Assembly (NCBI GenBank): GCA_017645785.1 | Contig: JAGCNW010000045.1 | Span: 62,001-126,000, forward strand | Reading direction: 5' to 3' | Length of the DNA: 64,000 nt | DNA from: Treponema sp. | Lineage (GTDB): Bacteria > Spirochaetota > Spirochaetia > Treponematales > Treponemataceae | Shown: piece after piece, positions 1-7,719 of the stretch | Numbering within the stretch: position 1 is the stretch's first letter | Layout: each line of letters begins with the position of its first letter | Notes under the pieces: generated by a model | Told to the model about the DNA's origin: nothing | Seen by the model: only the letters and a program-made list of their open reading frames with translations | Databases searched by the model: none | Made by a program: the position numbers and the translations under genes

Positions 1-258
1 AATCTTTTTTAGGGTGTCGCTAAGGGGAACGCCTACTGCGGCGCCCGCCGGAGAAACGTGCTTGAACGAGGCGGCCGCGGGAAGTCCAGTCGCTTCCTTA
101 AGTTCTTTTACAAGCTGCCAGCCGTTAAGGGCGTCGAGCAAATTGATGTAGCCGGGGCGGCCGTTCACGACAGTTATAGGCAAGTCGCCTGTCTCTACAA
201 AAACCCGGGCGGGCTTTTGGTTTGGATTGCATCCATACTTTAGTTCAAGTTCTTTCAT
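1..258 (-). CDS. PurH-like AICAR formyltransferase, 5' part only
   Basis: The reverse strand encodes the first 86 residues of a protein whose remainder lies outside the window. It reads [20 protein letters not shown] at the start, followed by [19 protein letters not shown] and [16 protein letters not shown]. These match the N-terminus of the single-domain, transformylase-only form of PurH, which formylates AICAR late in purine synthesis. The ATG at 258 is preceded by no Shine-Dalgarno, but a promoter ends 7 nt upstream, so the mRNA is probably leaderless. No tRNA or operon partner is visible on the upstream side. Confidence is good for the family and moderate for the exact reaction, because only the N-terminus can be read. 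Confidence 0.8.
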   Translation of the reverse strand, partial: MKELELKYGCNPNQKPARVFVETGDLPITVVNGRPGYINLLDALNGWQLVKELKEATGLPAAASFKHVSPAGAAVGVPLSDTLKKI

Positions 259-265
259 ATTGAAC

Positions 266-294
266 ACTTTACAGCAAATCGGCCGCTAGGTCAA
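266..294 (-). promoter_or_regulatory. Sigma-70 promoter of the PurH-like gene
   Basis: On the minus strand TTGACC (294-289) and TAAAGT (271-266) are 17 nt apart. The -10 box ends 7 nt before the ATG at 258, so initiation would fall at or next to the start codon. No Shine-Dalgarno is present. Confidence 0.6.
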
Positions 295-375
295 TCGCGA
301 ATTTTTTTTGCGATTTTTTCCAAAAAAACACGAAATTTTCGAAAAAAATCTATACCTAATAGCGAGGTGAAAAAC

Positions 376-1371
376 ATGAAAAACTGCAAAAAACGGACCG
401 TCTTGGCGGCGGTGTTCGCGCTCGCGGCGCTTTTGGCTTGTTCCTGCAAAAATCCGGGACAAAAAAGGCGGTCTTTAAAAATCGTCAACTGGAACGCGCA
501 GACTTTTTTTGACGGAAACAAGGACGGAATCGAATACCCAAATTTCGTCAAGTCAAAAAAATGGAACCAAGACGCCTACAAGGACCGCTTGCAAAAACTT
601 TGCAAGGCCATAGACATCTTGGACGGAGACCTTGTGATTTTGGAAGAGATCGAAAATCTTGGAATCATCCACGACATTTCGAACGCGCTTGCAAAAAATT
701 CCTGGCAGCAAAAAAAACTTTACCGGTACGCTTGCTTTGCAAAAAAGCCCGGCGCTTCCATCGGCTGCGCGGTTCTTTCGCGCCTGCCGCTGCAAGATCT
801 AAAAGTCCACAGCCTTGATATCCAGGCCGAAAACGAGCCGGCGCCTTCCATGCGGCCCTTGATTGAAGTTGACCTTTTGGCTCCTAAACGCCTTAAGATT
901 TTTGTGAACCATTGGAAGTCCAAGGCAGGCGGATCCGATTCGAGCGTTTGGAGGCGCTGGCAAGAAAGCCTTTTGGCGCAAAAAATTTTAGAAGCGCAAG
1001 AGACTGATTCCGAGGCGGCGATTCTTTGCGCCGGGGATTTCAACCAGGACATCAGCGAATTTTGTCTTTCCCAAGAAGTCCAAGACGGCGCGACCGTTCC
1101 CAAAGTGGAATTGCGCTCCCCCTTTTGCGGCCAAAAGGTCTTGGTCCGCTCCCCTTGGCTGGACTATGACAGCCCGATCGGCAGCTACAATTTTCGCGAC
1201 AAGTGGGAACGGATCGACCACTTTTTTTGCTGCGGCGATTTGACGCTGGAAGACTTTGGCCCGCAAACCGGCGAATGGTCTTACGAAGACGGGCGGCCAA
1301 AAGTATTTAGAATTCATTCGCTTATGGGCTGGTCGGACCATCTTCCGATCGCCTGTCGCGTCGAATGGTGA
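376..1371 (+). CDS. Endonuclease/exonuclease/phosphatase-fold lipoprotein
   Basis: A 331-residue protein with a lipoprotein signal peptide (positive N-terminus, hydrophobic run, LLAC lipobox with Cys at about residue 22). It then has the EEP fold motifs in order: NWNAQTFFDG, an ILEEIEN acidic motif, a VNHWKSK motif, CAGDFNQD, and a C-terminal GWSDHLP carrying the catalytic Asp-His. Members are metal-dependent phosphodiesterases acting on nucleic acids or phospholipids. A lipid anchor suggests work at the cell surface or periplasm, perhaps nuclease or sphingomyelinase-like activity; the substrate cannot be read. A GTG at 367 is in frame, but the Shine-Dalgarno GAGGTG overlaps it, so the ATG at 376 is preferred. 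Monocistronic by spacing. Confidence 0.8.
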   Translation: MKNCKKRTVLAAVFALAALLACSCKNPGQKRRSLKIVNWNAQTFFDGNKDGIEYPNFVKSKKWNQDAYKDRLQKLCKAIDILDGDLVILEEIENLGIIHDISNALAKNSWQQKKLYRYACFAKKPGASIGCAVLSRLPLQDLKVHSLDIQAENEPAPSMRPLIEVDLLAPKRLKIFVNHWKSKAGGSDSSVWRRWQESLLAQKILEAQETDSEAAILCAGDFNQDISEFCLSQEVQDGATVPKVELRSPFCGQKVLVRSPWLDYDSPIGSYNFRDKWERIDHFFCCGDLTLEDFGPQTGEWSYEDGRPKVFRIHSLMGWSDHLPIACRVEW

Positions 1372-1428
1372 CATTTTCAACAATCGCCAAAATGTGGCAA
1401 AAAAAGACGAAAATTTTGCAAAAAAAAC

Positions 1429-1456
1429 TTGCATTATTACAGATCCATGCTATCAT
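1429..1456 (+). promoter_or_regulatory. Sigma-70 promoter of the short structured transcript
   Basis: TTGCAT (1429-1434) and TATCAT (1451-1456) are separated by 16 nt. Initiation is expected near 1463. The next strong terminator is at 1645-1671, so this promoter appears dedicated to a transcript of about 210 nt. Confidence 0.55.
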
Positions 1457-1513
1457 TAAATCGTGGGCAGGAAAGAGATGAGGACTTTAACCACCCGCGC
1501 GACAGGAGGCGTT

Positions 1514-1564
1514 ATGCAATTTCCGACAAAGAGAGCTAGCCTTGCTGGGGCTATAAATCAGTAG
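1514..1564 (+). CDS. 16-residue ORF with strong ribosome binding site
   Basis: ATG at 1514 follows AGGAGG (1504-1509) with a 4-nt spacer, one of the best Shine-Dalgarno sites in the window. The peptide is MQFPTKRASLAGAINQ, basic-polar and not membrane-like. It sits inside a short transcript with its own promoter and terminator. A leader peptide or a translated small RNA are the obvious options; no family is recognised. Confidence 0.35.
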   Translation: MQFPTKRASLAGAINQ

Positions 1565-1644
1565 ACAAAAACCATCTGCGGTCATGCAGAACAAAATAAG
1601 TTCTTCCGCTGTTTTTACAGCGCAGGCAATAGAAGAACGTATAA

Positions 1645-1671
1645 GGCTCGACAAGTTCGAGCCTTTTTTTT
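1645..1671 (+). terminator. Intrinsic terminator of the short transcript
   Basis: GGCTCGA (1645-1651) pairs with TCGAGCC (1657-1663) across a 5-nt loop and is followed by eight T residues. Confidence 0.85.
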
Positions 1672-1675
1672 GCGC

Positions 1676-1702
1676 TAAACTTTTTTTTCGCCCGGCCGAT
1701 AA
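1676..1702 (+). promoter_or_regulatory. Sigma-28 (FliA) promoter
   Basis: TAAA (1676-1679), 15 nt, GCCGATAA (1695-1702): a full match to the flagellar sigma-28 consensus, with the extended TAAACTTT form also close to consensus. It reads into the gene at 1723. Confidence 0.8.
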
Positions 1703-1722
1703 TAAAAGCGGAGCGAAAAAAG

Positions 1723-2109
1723 ATGATTTCAAATATTACAAATTTGAACCCATACAGCTATCACGTCTCGTCAAGCGGTGCCAGCGGAAAACTCTTTGTT
1801 CCCGTCAATCCGTCGGCCGTAATTTACGCCCAGTTCAACCACATCTCAGGCATAGCGGCTCCAAAGGGACAGAGCGGCGTCTCCCTTTCAAAGATTCAAA
1901 TCCTAAACTCTTTGATTGAAAATCTCAGCAGAATAAAGGGCGTTCAAAACTCGCCCAAGAAAAGCGTCAGAATCACCGAAGGCCAAGCCGACGCCTTGAT
2001 TCAAAAGTTCCAAAAAGAAATCGCGCAAAGCGTCCAAGCCAGCCAAGCGCAGTTCATGCTGAACGGAGTCGCGCCCCAAGCCGGCGCCCTTTTCTCGGTA
2101 AAGGCCTAA
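1723..2109 (+). CDS. Unknown 128-aa protein driven by a sigma-28 promoter
   Basis: A small soluble protein without signal peptide or membrane segment. The first half is rich in Ser, Asn and Gly. The second half (about residues 60-110) looks helical and charged, with SLSKIQILNSLIENLSRIKG and EGQADALIQKFQKEIAQSVQ. No family is recognised. The key evidence is the promoter: a consensus FliA site at 1676-1702 places it in the late flagellar regulon with flaB and fliS-flgN of this window, so a role in motility or chemotaxis is inferred. The leader has a GGAG 10 nt before the ATG. The gene is flanked by an unrelated lipoprotein convergent to it, and no other motility gene adjoins it. Confidence 0.6.
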   Translation: MISNITNLNPYSYHVSSSGASGKLFVPVNPSAVIYAQFNHISGIAAPKGQSGVSLSKIQILNSLIENLSRIKGVQNSPKKSVRITEGQADALIQKFQKEIAQSVQASQAQFMLNGVAPQAGALFSVKA

Positions 2110-2117
2110 ATTACCGC

Positions 2118-3392
2118 TTATTTAACTTCAGAAGCCAAAAAATCCTCGTAGCGTTCGTCTATGCTCTTGTTCTTGGAATCGTCTCCAGAGCAGGCCGCCA
2201 AAATGTAGGGCTCCACGACATTTTTTTTGATTCGCTCCCAATTCGCAGGAAAGGCTTGCGGAGCGGCCAAGCGGTCGGCAACCGGAGTGTTTGAAATCAT
2301 AACGCGATAGTACAAGGGAAAAACTTTTTCGGTCGCGCTCTTTAGCGAAGAAAAGCCGCCCGCTATTCCAAATGAATCGGTTTCCAAATTCATCTTGAAT
2401 TTTCTTTCAAGAATTTTTCTTTGCGTTTTTTCGTTCAAAAGCCAAAGAATGAATTTTTTTGCGGCGCCTTTATGCTTGCTTTTGGAAAGAACGCCCACGC
2501 TTACAAAATCGTCTTCGATTTGTATTTTTCCGTCGTTGCAAATCCACCTAAAGTCCAAGGCGCGGATTTTGTCGTTGGAAAGAGACATAAGGTCCCTGCT
2601 TGACGCGAACGAAAAGAGGCAGCGACCGTTTTGAACTTGGCTGTAAAAAGGCATGTACAAATACTTAAAGGCAAAGTCCTCTTCGTTCTTCACGCCTTCG
2701 TTGACTTCGTTGACCCAATCGCGAACAAAGTCAACGCTTCTTTCAAACATGTTTTCGGTGTAAGAAATTTTTTGTCCCTGCACATTAAAGAAAACGCCCT
2801 TGTCCCTAAAGACCAAGTACAAAAAGTCTTTGGACCACAAGGGGCCAAAACCCATTGCAGTGTAAACGCCCGCCCTGTTCTTTGCGTTATAGTTTTTTGA
2901 AATTTCTTTTATCGTGTCGAACGAAAGCATCGTGGCGCCCAAGACGTTCTCGTAGTTGCTGGAATCAAAGACAAGGGACGGCAAATTGTAGCTTACGGGA
3001 ACCAAGTATTGCTTTTCGTTGTGGGAACAAGACTTTAAAAGCGGCTCGTAAAAATCGTCCCTTATAAGAGGGCCTTTTTTTCCAAACAAAGAATTCAAAT
3101 TGGCAAAAACTTTTTTTTCGATTCCGGTCTGCAAGTAGCTTCCGGCAAGAATGTCCGGGCGGGCGGCCACGGTTGCGGAGGCCAATTTGTTGGTGGGAGC
3201 GTCGTAATAGCGGGCGACAATCCTTGCCTTGTCTTGACTCGCGTTATAAAGTTCCACAAAAGAAACAAAGTCTACGTTGTTGGTCCACAAGACCAAGCGC
3301 TCCTGCTTTTTTGAGCAAGAGGAAAGGAGAATGGCGAGCGCCGCTATTAGGAATGTCTTAAAGTTCGTCTGCCGCTTTGTAAATCGTCGCAT
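2118..3392 (-). CDS. ABC-type extracellular solute-binding lipoprotein
   Basis: About 424 residues with a lipoprotein signal (basic start, hydrophobic core, LLSSC with Cys26) followed by a family-1 type binding fold: LVLWTNNVDFVSFVELYN, a hinge region with YLVPVSYNLPSLVFD, and an aromatic-rich C-terminal lobe. Such proteins deliver sugars or other solutes to ABC permeases, but no permease or ATPase gene adjoins it, so the substrate is open and a sensory or orphan role is possible. A longer reading frame exists upstream, but the start giving a signal peptide is ATG 3392. This overlaps the end of the aminotransferase by 35 nt and suggests co-transcription from that gene's promoter. Confidence 0.75.
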   Translation of the reverse strand: MRRFTKRQTNFKTFLIAALAILLSSCSKKQERLVLWTNNVDFVSFVELYNASQDKARIVARYYDAPTNKLASATVAARPDILAGSYLQTGIEKKVFANLNSLFGKKGPLIRDDFYEPLLKSCSHNEKQYLVPVSYNLPSLVFDSSNYENVLGATMLSFDTIKEISKNYNAKNRAGVYTAMGFGPLWSKDFLYLVFRDKGVFFNVQGQKISYTENMFERSVDFVRDWVNEVNEGVKNEEDFAFKYLYMPFYSQVQNGRCLFSFASSRDLMSLSNDKIRALDFRWICNDGKIQIEDDFVSVGVLSKSKHKGAAKKFILWLLNEKTQRKILERKFKMNLETDSFGIAGGFSSLKSATEKVFPLYYRVMISNTPVADRLAAPQAFPANWERIKKNVVEPYILAACSGDDSKNKSIDERYEDFLASEVK

Positions 3393-4653
3393 ACACTTCG
3401 TCAATTTGTTCGGCTTCGAGCGAGCTAAAGGCAACGCGCAATGTGTGGCTGTCGATAGAAACGGTTCCGATGCCGTAGTCATGCAAGAGCTTTTGGCGCA
3501 ACGCTTCCGCGTCCTTTCCTTTTACCTCAAAGCTCATGAAGTAGCCTGAGTTGAACGGAAGGGGCTCAACGACTTTTGAAGAATGGCTGTCCACTAAGGC
3601 GCGGACTTTATTGTAGCGTTCCTCAAGAACGGCGCGGTATTCCAACTTTTCGGCCTCAAATTCCTCAGACTCTTCGGTCATGGCCCTAAGCAAGAAGGAC
3701 TGGGGCGGAGTCGAAGAGCAGCTTACTGAGGAACGGATGGTTCCCATCAATTTTGTGACCAAAGCCTGGTACTGGTCTCTTGTAAAGTCCTTGCAGCCAA
3801 ACGTCACAAAACCGGCTCTAAAGCCCCATACAAAATCTTCTTTTGTGGGGCCGTCGATCTTTACGGCAAGAATGTTTGGATGCAAGTCGCAAGTGTAGGC
3901 AAAGAGGGACTGGGGCTCGATGGCGTCCTCGTAGTTCAATCCAAAGTAGGCGTCGTCGCTGATGGCGAGAATCTTGTTTCCTTTTTCGGCAAGCTCCTTT
4001 AAGAGGGCCACGATTTTTTTCGCTTCTTCGCGGGTCGGAGAGTAGCCTGACGGGTTTTGCGGAAAGTTGAGCAAAAGACGGGCGCTGCCGTTTTGCTCGC
4101 ATTCCTTTCTAAGGGCGCTTTCCAAAGAGGCGAGGTCAAACTTTCCGTCGGAGAACATCTTGAACTGGTGGAAGGGAGCGTCGCGGCGCGCCTCAGAAAT
4201 CAAGGCGTAATTGTCCCAGCTGGGATCCGCCGCCAAAAGGGGCTTTGTTTGGTCAAAAAACAAGTCGGCAACGTAAGAAATGCCGGCGGTCAAGCCAGGA
4301 ACCAAAACCGGCTGTGAAAAGTCCTTTTCTTCCAAGGAAGGGTTCTTCCTTATCATGTCTTGGCGCCAAGCCTCGCGCAAGTCCGGGTTTCCGGCGGTGG
4401 GAGCGTAGCCTACCAAGGCGGCGCTTCCGAACTCAGGAACATGCCTGTGGATCGCGTTGAGCATCGCGGGACGTCCGTCGATGATCGTCGTTCCAATCGT
4501 TCCGTTGGCCGCGTAGCCGAACTTCTTAGCCTCGCCGCTCTGGGCTATGATTCCGTTCGGAAAATAAATTCTACGGCCAAAGTCCGAAAACAAAAAATCG
4601 GCAGAACTGCCCTTTAAAACGTCGTTTAATTCTTGCGCTAATGGATTCAACAT
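3358..4653 (-). CDS. PLP-dependent aminotransferase, class I/II fold
   Basis: A fold-type I aminotransferase of about 431 residues. Visible features are the substrate/cofactor region with GYAPTAGNPDLREAWRQD, GLTAGISYVADLFFD, the NFPQNPSGY motif, the AISDDAYFGL Asp-x-x-Tyr that contacts PLP, and a Lys in AVKIDGPTKEDFVWGFR expected to form the Schiff base. It probably converts an amino acid and a 2-oxo acid; specificity cannot be assigned. The start is taken as ATG 4653 (MLNPLAQEL). A TTG eight codons upstream would lie inside the promoter. The promoter's -10 box ends 8 nt before this ATG and there is no Shine-Dalgarno, so the message looks leaderless. A solute-binding lipoprotein follows in the same transcript. 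Confidence 0.8.
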   Translation of the reverse strand: MLNPLAQELNDVLKGSSADFLFSDFGRRIYFPNGIIAQSGEAKKFGYAANGTIGTTIIDGRPAMLNAIHRHVPEFGSAALVGYAPTAGNPDLREAWRQDMIRKNPSLEEKDFSQPVLVPGLTAGISYVADLFFDQTKPLLAADPSWDNYALISEARRDAPFHQFKMFSDGKFDLASLESALRKECEQNGSARLLLNFPQNPSGYSPTREEAKKIVALLKELAEKGNKILAISDDAYFGLNYEDAIEPQSLFAYTCDLHPNILAVKIDGPTKEDFVWGFRAGFVTFGCKDFTRDQYQALVTKLMGTIRSSVSCSSTPPQSFLLRAMTEESEEFEAEKLEYRAVLEERYNKVRALVDSHSSKVVEPLPFNSGYFMSFEVKGKDAEALRQKLLHDYGIGTVSIDSHTLRVAFSSLEAEQIDEVYATIYKAADEL

Positions 4654-4661
4654 GATATGAT

Positions 4662-4691
4662 ATAATACGCTAAACAAGGCTTGAATGTCAA
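4662..4691 (-). promoter_or_regulatory. Sigma-70 promoter of the aminotransferase
   Basis: On the minus strand TTGACA (4691-4686) and TATTAT (4667-4662) are 18 nt apart. The start ATG is at 4653, leaving a 5' leader of zero to about two nucleotides. Confidence 0.7.
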
Positions 4692-4710
4692 GAATAACTA
4701 TGCAAAAAGT

Positions 4711-4726
4711 ATGAATAAATATTCAT
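4711..4726. promoter_or_regulatory. Inverted repeat upstream of moxR
   Basis: ATGAATA-AA-TATTCAT is a 7-2-7 perfect palindrome between the divergent aminotransferase and moxR genes. It sits in the moxR upstream region, where an operator would be expected. No regulator is known. Confidence 0.35.
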
Positions 4727-4755
4727 TTTCTGTATATAAAAATTGGAGTTAATTT

Positions 4756-5748
4756 ATGGAAAAAGCAGAAATCAACGAAGATGACTTGAAAGAATGCCGC
4801 GAAATCGCGGAAAAATGCCGCGCCGAGGCCGCCAAGCGCTTGGTCGGACAAAGCCAGGTAATCGACGGAATTTTGACCGCCATGGTCGCCGGCGGCCACA
4901 TATTGCTTGAAGGCGTTCCCGGCCTTGCCAAAACTTTGGCCGTGCGCACCTTTGCCGAGCTTTCGGGCTTGGACTTCAAGCGCATACAGTTCACTCCGGA
5001 CTTGCTCCCGGCCGACCTTACCGGAACGCTGATGTACGAGCAGAACACGGGCCGCTTTAGCGTCCACAAGGGCCCGGTATTCACAAACGTAGTGTTCGCC
5101 GACGAAATCAACCGCGCTCCGGCAAAAGTCCAGAGCGCCTTGCTTGAATCGATGGCCGAGCGCCAAGTGACGATCGGCGAAACCACTTACAAGCTGCCCG
5201 ACCCCTTCTTTGTCTTGGCCACGCAAAACCCGATCGAGCAGGAAGGAACCTACAACTTGCCCGAAGCGGAATTGGACCGCTTTTTGATGAAAATCGTAGT
5301 TCCCTACCCGACAGCTTCCGAAGAAATCGAAATCGTAAAGACTTGCGGAAACGCCGCGATGGTTCCCGTAAACCAAGTCTTTAGCCAGCAGATTTTGCGC
5401 AAGTGCAGAAACCTTTTGGAGCGCATCGTTTGCGACGAAAAAATCGTTGAGTACATCGTTTCGATCGTAAACATCACCCGCCCGACAAATTCAATCTCGG
5501 CGGGAAAGGACGACATCTCCAAGTACATAGACTACGGCGCCTCTCCCCGCGCGGGAATCGCCTTGCTCCAGTGCGCGAAAGTCCAGGCCTTGTTCAGCGG
5601 CCGCTCTTTTGTTTTGCCCGACGACATCAAGGCCGTGGCGAAGAACGTTTTGCGCCACCGCTTGGTTTTGTCCTACGAAGCGGCCGCGTCCAACGTAAGC
5701 GCCGACGACATTATAGAAAAGATTTTGGAATTGACTCCGCTTCCATAA
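4756..5748 (+). CDS. MoxR family AAA+ ATPase
   Basis: A 330-residue AAA+ chaperone-like ATPase. Walker A is GVPGLAKT (53-60), Walker B NVVFADEIN (111-119), sensor 1 ATQNP (155-159) and the arginine-finger region ELDRF (172-176), with the C-terminal helical lid after about 240. MoxR proteins work with von Willebrand A (vWA) proteins, thought to help assemble or activate envelope complexes. Here it heads the cluster MoxR, DUF58, membrane protein, BatA, BatB-TPR, BatD-like, the order also known in Borrelia. It has a GGAG Shine-Dalgarno 8 nt before the ATG. An inverted repeat at 4711-4726 may regulate it. Confidence 0.92.
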   Translation: MEKAEINEDDLKECREIAEKCRAEAAKRLVGQSQVIDGILTAMVAGGHILLEGVPGLAKTLAVRTFAELSGLDFKRIQFTPDLLPADLTGTLMYEQNTGRFSVHKGPVFTNVVFADEINRAPAKVQSALLESMAERQVTIGETTYKLPDPFFVLATQNPIEQEGTYNLPEAELDRFLMKIVVPYPTASEEIEIVKTCGNAAMVPVNQVFSQQILRKCRNLLERIVCDEKIVEYIVSIVNITRPTNSISAGKDDISKYIDYGASPRAGIALLQCAKVQALFSGRSFVLPDDIKAVAKNVLRHRLVLSYEAAASNVSADDIIEKILELTPLP

Positions 5749-5767
5749 TATAAATTGGATTTAAAAA

Positions 5768-6658
5768 ATGGCGGAAAATTTAATTTCGGACCGCGAGTCT
5801 TTAATAAAGCGCGCGGCTGTCCTTAGAATTACTACAACCTCTCTCGCCTCCGCGATGCAAAACGGAACATTCCGCTCGCTGTATCACGGCCAAGGAATTG
5901 AATTTGCCGGAGTGCGCGAATACTTGCGCGGCGACGATGTCCGAACCATTGACTGGAACGTCACCGCGCGCAGCGGAAAGCCCTTTGTAAAGCTTTTTGA
6001 CGAGGAGCGCGAGCTGCAAATATTTTTGATTGTCGACCGTTCCCTCTCAATGCAAGAAGGAACGAAGAACAAAACCAGGCTTGAAAGCGCCACCGAAATC
6101 GCCGCCCTACTTACCCTCAGCGCCGAACGCAACGCAAACCCTATCGGCGCCGCGCTTTTTTCGGGCGACATTGAATTTGCCGTAAAGCCAAAAAATTCTT
6201 CAAACCAAACAATGCTTTTGCTTTCGCGCCTCGACGAACAGCCGCCTCTCAGCCGGGGAACCGCGCTGGCCGCGGCCTTGCAAGCAACAGGAAAGCTTTT
6301 AAAAAAGCGGTCGCTGGTTTTTGTAATCTCAGACTTTAGGGCCGGCGGCTGGGAAGACGCCTTCGCAAACCTTTCGGCGCGCCACGACGCGGTCGCCGTC
6401 CGAATAACAGACAGCATGGACTCTTCGCTTCCCGAAATCGGCTCTATAACCGTCCGCGATTCCGAAACCGGATTGAGAAAGCTTTTTCCGACAATGTCAA
6501 AAACATTTAGAGGCCAATGGCGCGAAGACGCGGCTATGCGAACAAAAAGATGGACCGACATAATTTTAAGGCGAGGCGGCGTTCCGCTTTCGATCTCCAC
6601 CAGCGAAGACCCCTTGAGCGCCTTGCTTAATTTCTTTACCCAGAGGGAAGCCGTATGA
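5768..6658 (+). CDS. DUF58 protein with vWA-like fold
   Basis: 296 residues. The DUF58 signature lies at 41-69 (GQGIEF, REYLRGDDVRTIDWN, AR). A vWA core follows with a DxSxS metal-site motif at 90-94 (DRSLS). DUF58 proteins accompany MoxR ATPases in most bacteria and are the presumed client or partner. No signal peptide or membrane segment, so cytoplasmic. It starts 19 nt after moxR and its stop overlaps the next ATG (ATGA), showing translational coupling. Exact function is unknown in the family. Confidence 0.88.
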   Translation: MAENLISDRESLIKRAAVLRITTTSLASAMQNGTFRSLYHGQGIEFAGVREYLRGDDVRTIDWNVTARSGKPFVKLFDEERELQIFLIVDRSLSMQEGTKNKTRLESATEIAALLTLSAERNANPIGAALFSGDIEFAVKPKNSSNQTMLLLSRLDEQPPLSRGTALAAALQATGKLLKKRSLVFVISDFRAGGWEDAFANLSARHDAVAVRITDSMDSSLPEIGSITVRDSETGLRKLFPTMSKTFRGQWREDAAMRTKRWTDIILRRGGVPLSISTSEDPLSALLNFFTQREAV

Positions 6659-7719
6659 AAAAAATCAAGGCTGCCCTTTTGGCTGCGCTCGTCGCAATCT
6701 ACCCTTCTCTTTTGTCCGCGCAAAACTTTTTTGAAAACGTTTCCGAAAACGCGTCGGAAGTTTCGCAATCGCTTCTTCCGCTGGAAGTTTTTGTCGGCGA
6801 CCAAGCCGAGTTGCGCTACTCCTTTAGAAGCGCGGTGGATTTTTTTCCAAACGCCGACTTGGTGATGGAAGAGCAAATCGACGTAAATAAATTTCCTTTT
6901 AGAAACCTCAACAATTCTTTGACGATAAAGAGCGCTTACTTTAGCCGCAACGACATGGAATACGTCATCAGTCTTCAAATCGTTCCATGGCGGCCCGGCG
7001 TAATCGAATTCCCTCCCTTTGACTTGTTCTCGGTATTGAGCCTTAGCGACAAGGACAAAAATAAAAACATTTCTTACTCGATTTTGTTCGAGCCGATAGA
7101 AATAAAATCAATCATAGAAAAAACGAATCTCCATGACGTGCAGCCGCCGGCGCCGCCTTTTATCATTCCAGGAACAACTTACGCGCTCTTTGCCATTTTG
7201 TTGGCGGCCTTGATAATATTCGCCTTGCTTTTAAGGGCCTTGATTAAATTTGGCGACATACGCAGATGGTTCAAGCACATGTCCATCCGCCAAGCCTACA
7301 AAAAGAATTCGACCACGGCCATCAAAAAAATCAAGCGCCTTTTCCGCAACAAAAAAATCAGCGACATTGATTTTTGCGCCGGCTTGCAAAACATCAGCCG
7401 CTCTTATCTGGAATTTAGGTTCAACTACCCTTTCAAGTCGGCGTCTGCCCGCGGAATCAGGGAAGGCTTCAACAAAATTTGTTTGGGCGACATCCCGGAT
7501 TCAATCGCCTACAGCGTCGAGGACTTGACCTCGATGTTCATTAGAACCGACTACATTCGCTACGCCCACGATTCCATCGACTCCCAGCTGTATCCGCCGG
7601 CCGAACACCAAGCAAAGCTGGCCAGCTACGAGCGAAAGTCTTTGAGCGACATGGTGTTGAAGGCCATCGCGCTTTTTGAAAGCGACGAAGCGTCGGAGGA
7701 GGAAATGAATGTCCTTTAG
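6655..7719 (+). CDS. Bat-operon membrane protein of unknown function
   Basis: 354 residues: cleavable-type signal peptide (1-22, ending SAQ), an extracytoplasmic domain of about 150 residues, one transmembrane segment near 174-197, and a basic cytoplasmic C-terminal part. It occupies the position held by an equally unrecognised membrane protein in the Borrelia MoxR cluster. The topology would let it link an envelope domain to MoxR/DUF58 in the cytoplasm. It is coupled to its neighbours by ATGA overlap at the start and an 11-nt overlap at the end. No enzymatic motif was found. Confidence 0.7.
   Translation: MKKIKAALLAALVAIYPSLLSAQNFFENVSENASEVSQSLLPLEVFVGDQAELRYSFRSAVDFFPNADLVMEEQIDVNKFPFRNLNNSLTIKSAYFSRNDMEYVISLQIVPWRPGVIEFPPFDLFSVLSLSDKDKNKNISYSILFEPIEIKSIIEKTNLHDVQPPAPPFIIPGTTYALFAILLAALIIFALLLRALIKFGDIRRWFKHMSIRQAYKKNSTTAIKKIKRLFRNKKISDIDFCAGLQNISRSYLEFRFNYPFKSASARGIREGFNKICLGDIPDSIAYSVEDLTSMFIRTDYIRYAHDSIDSQLYPPAEHQAKLASYERKSLSDMVLKAIALFESDEASEEEMNVL

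Larger units (their letters stand above)
1463..1671 (+). ncRNA. Short structured transcript with its own promoter and terminator, class unknown
   Basis: A unit of about 209 nt lies between a sigma-70 promoter and an intrinsic terminator. It carries a 16-codon ORF with an ideal AGGAGG site, then several hairpins: TAGCC/GGCTA around 1539-1553, CTGC/GCAG near 1575-1589, and GTTCTTC paired with GAAGAAC enclosing CGCTGT/ACAGCG at about 1600-1637. It does not match SRP, tmRNA, RNase P, TPP, SAM, glycine or c-di-GMP motifs as remembered. It could be a dual-function sRNA, a leader-peptide regulator, or a divergent 6S RNA. It ends before the sigma-28 promoter of the next gene, so it is not that gene's leader. 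Confidence 0.45.

Noticed and set aside
1463..1671. Riboswitch for the sigma-28 gene at 1723
   Set aside because: A strong terminator and a separate sigma-28 promoter lie between the two, so the structured RNA is not that gene's leader.
5884..6978. 364-codon minus-strand ORF across DUF58
   Set aside because: It covers parts of two strongly supported plus-strand genes and has no family features.
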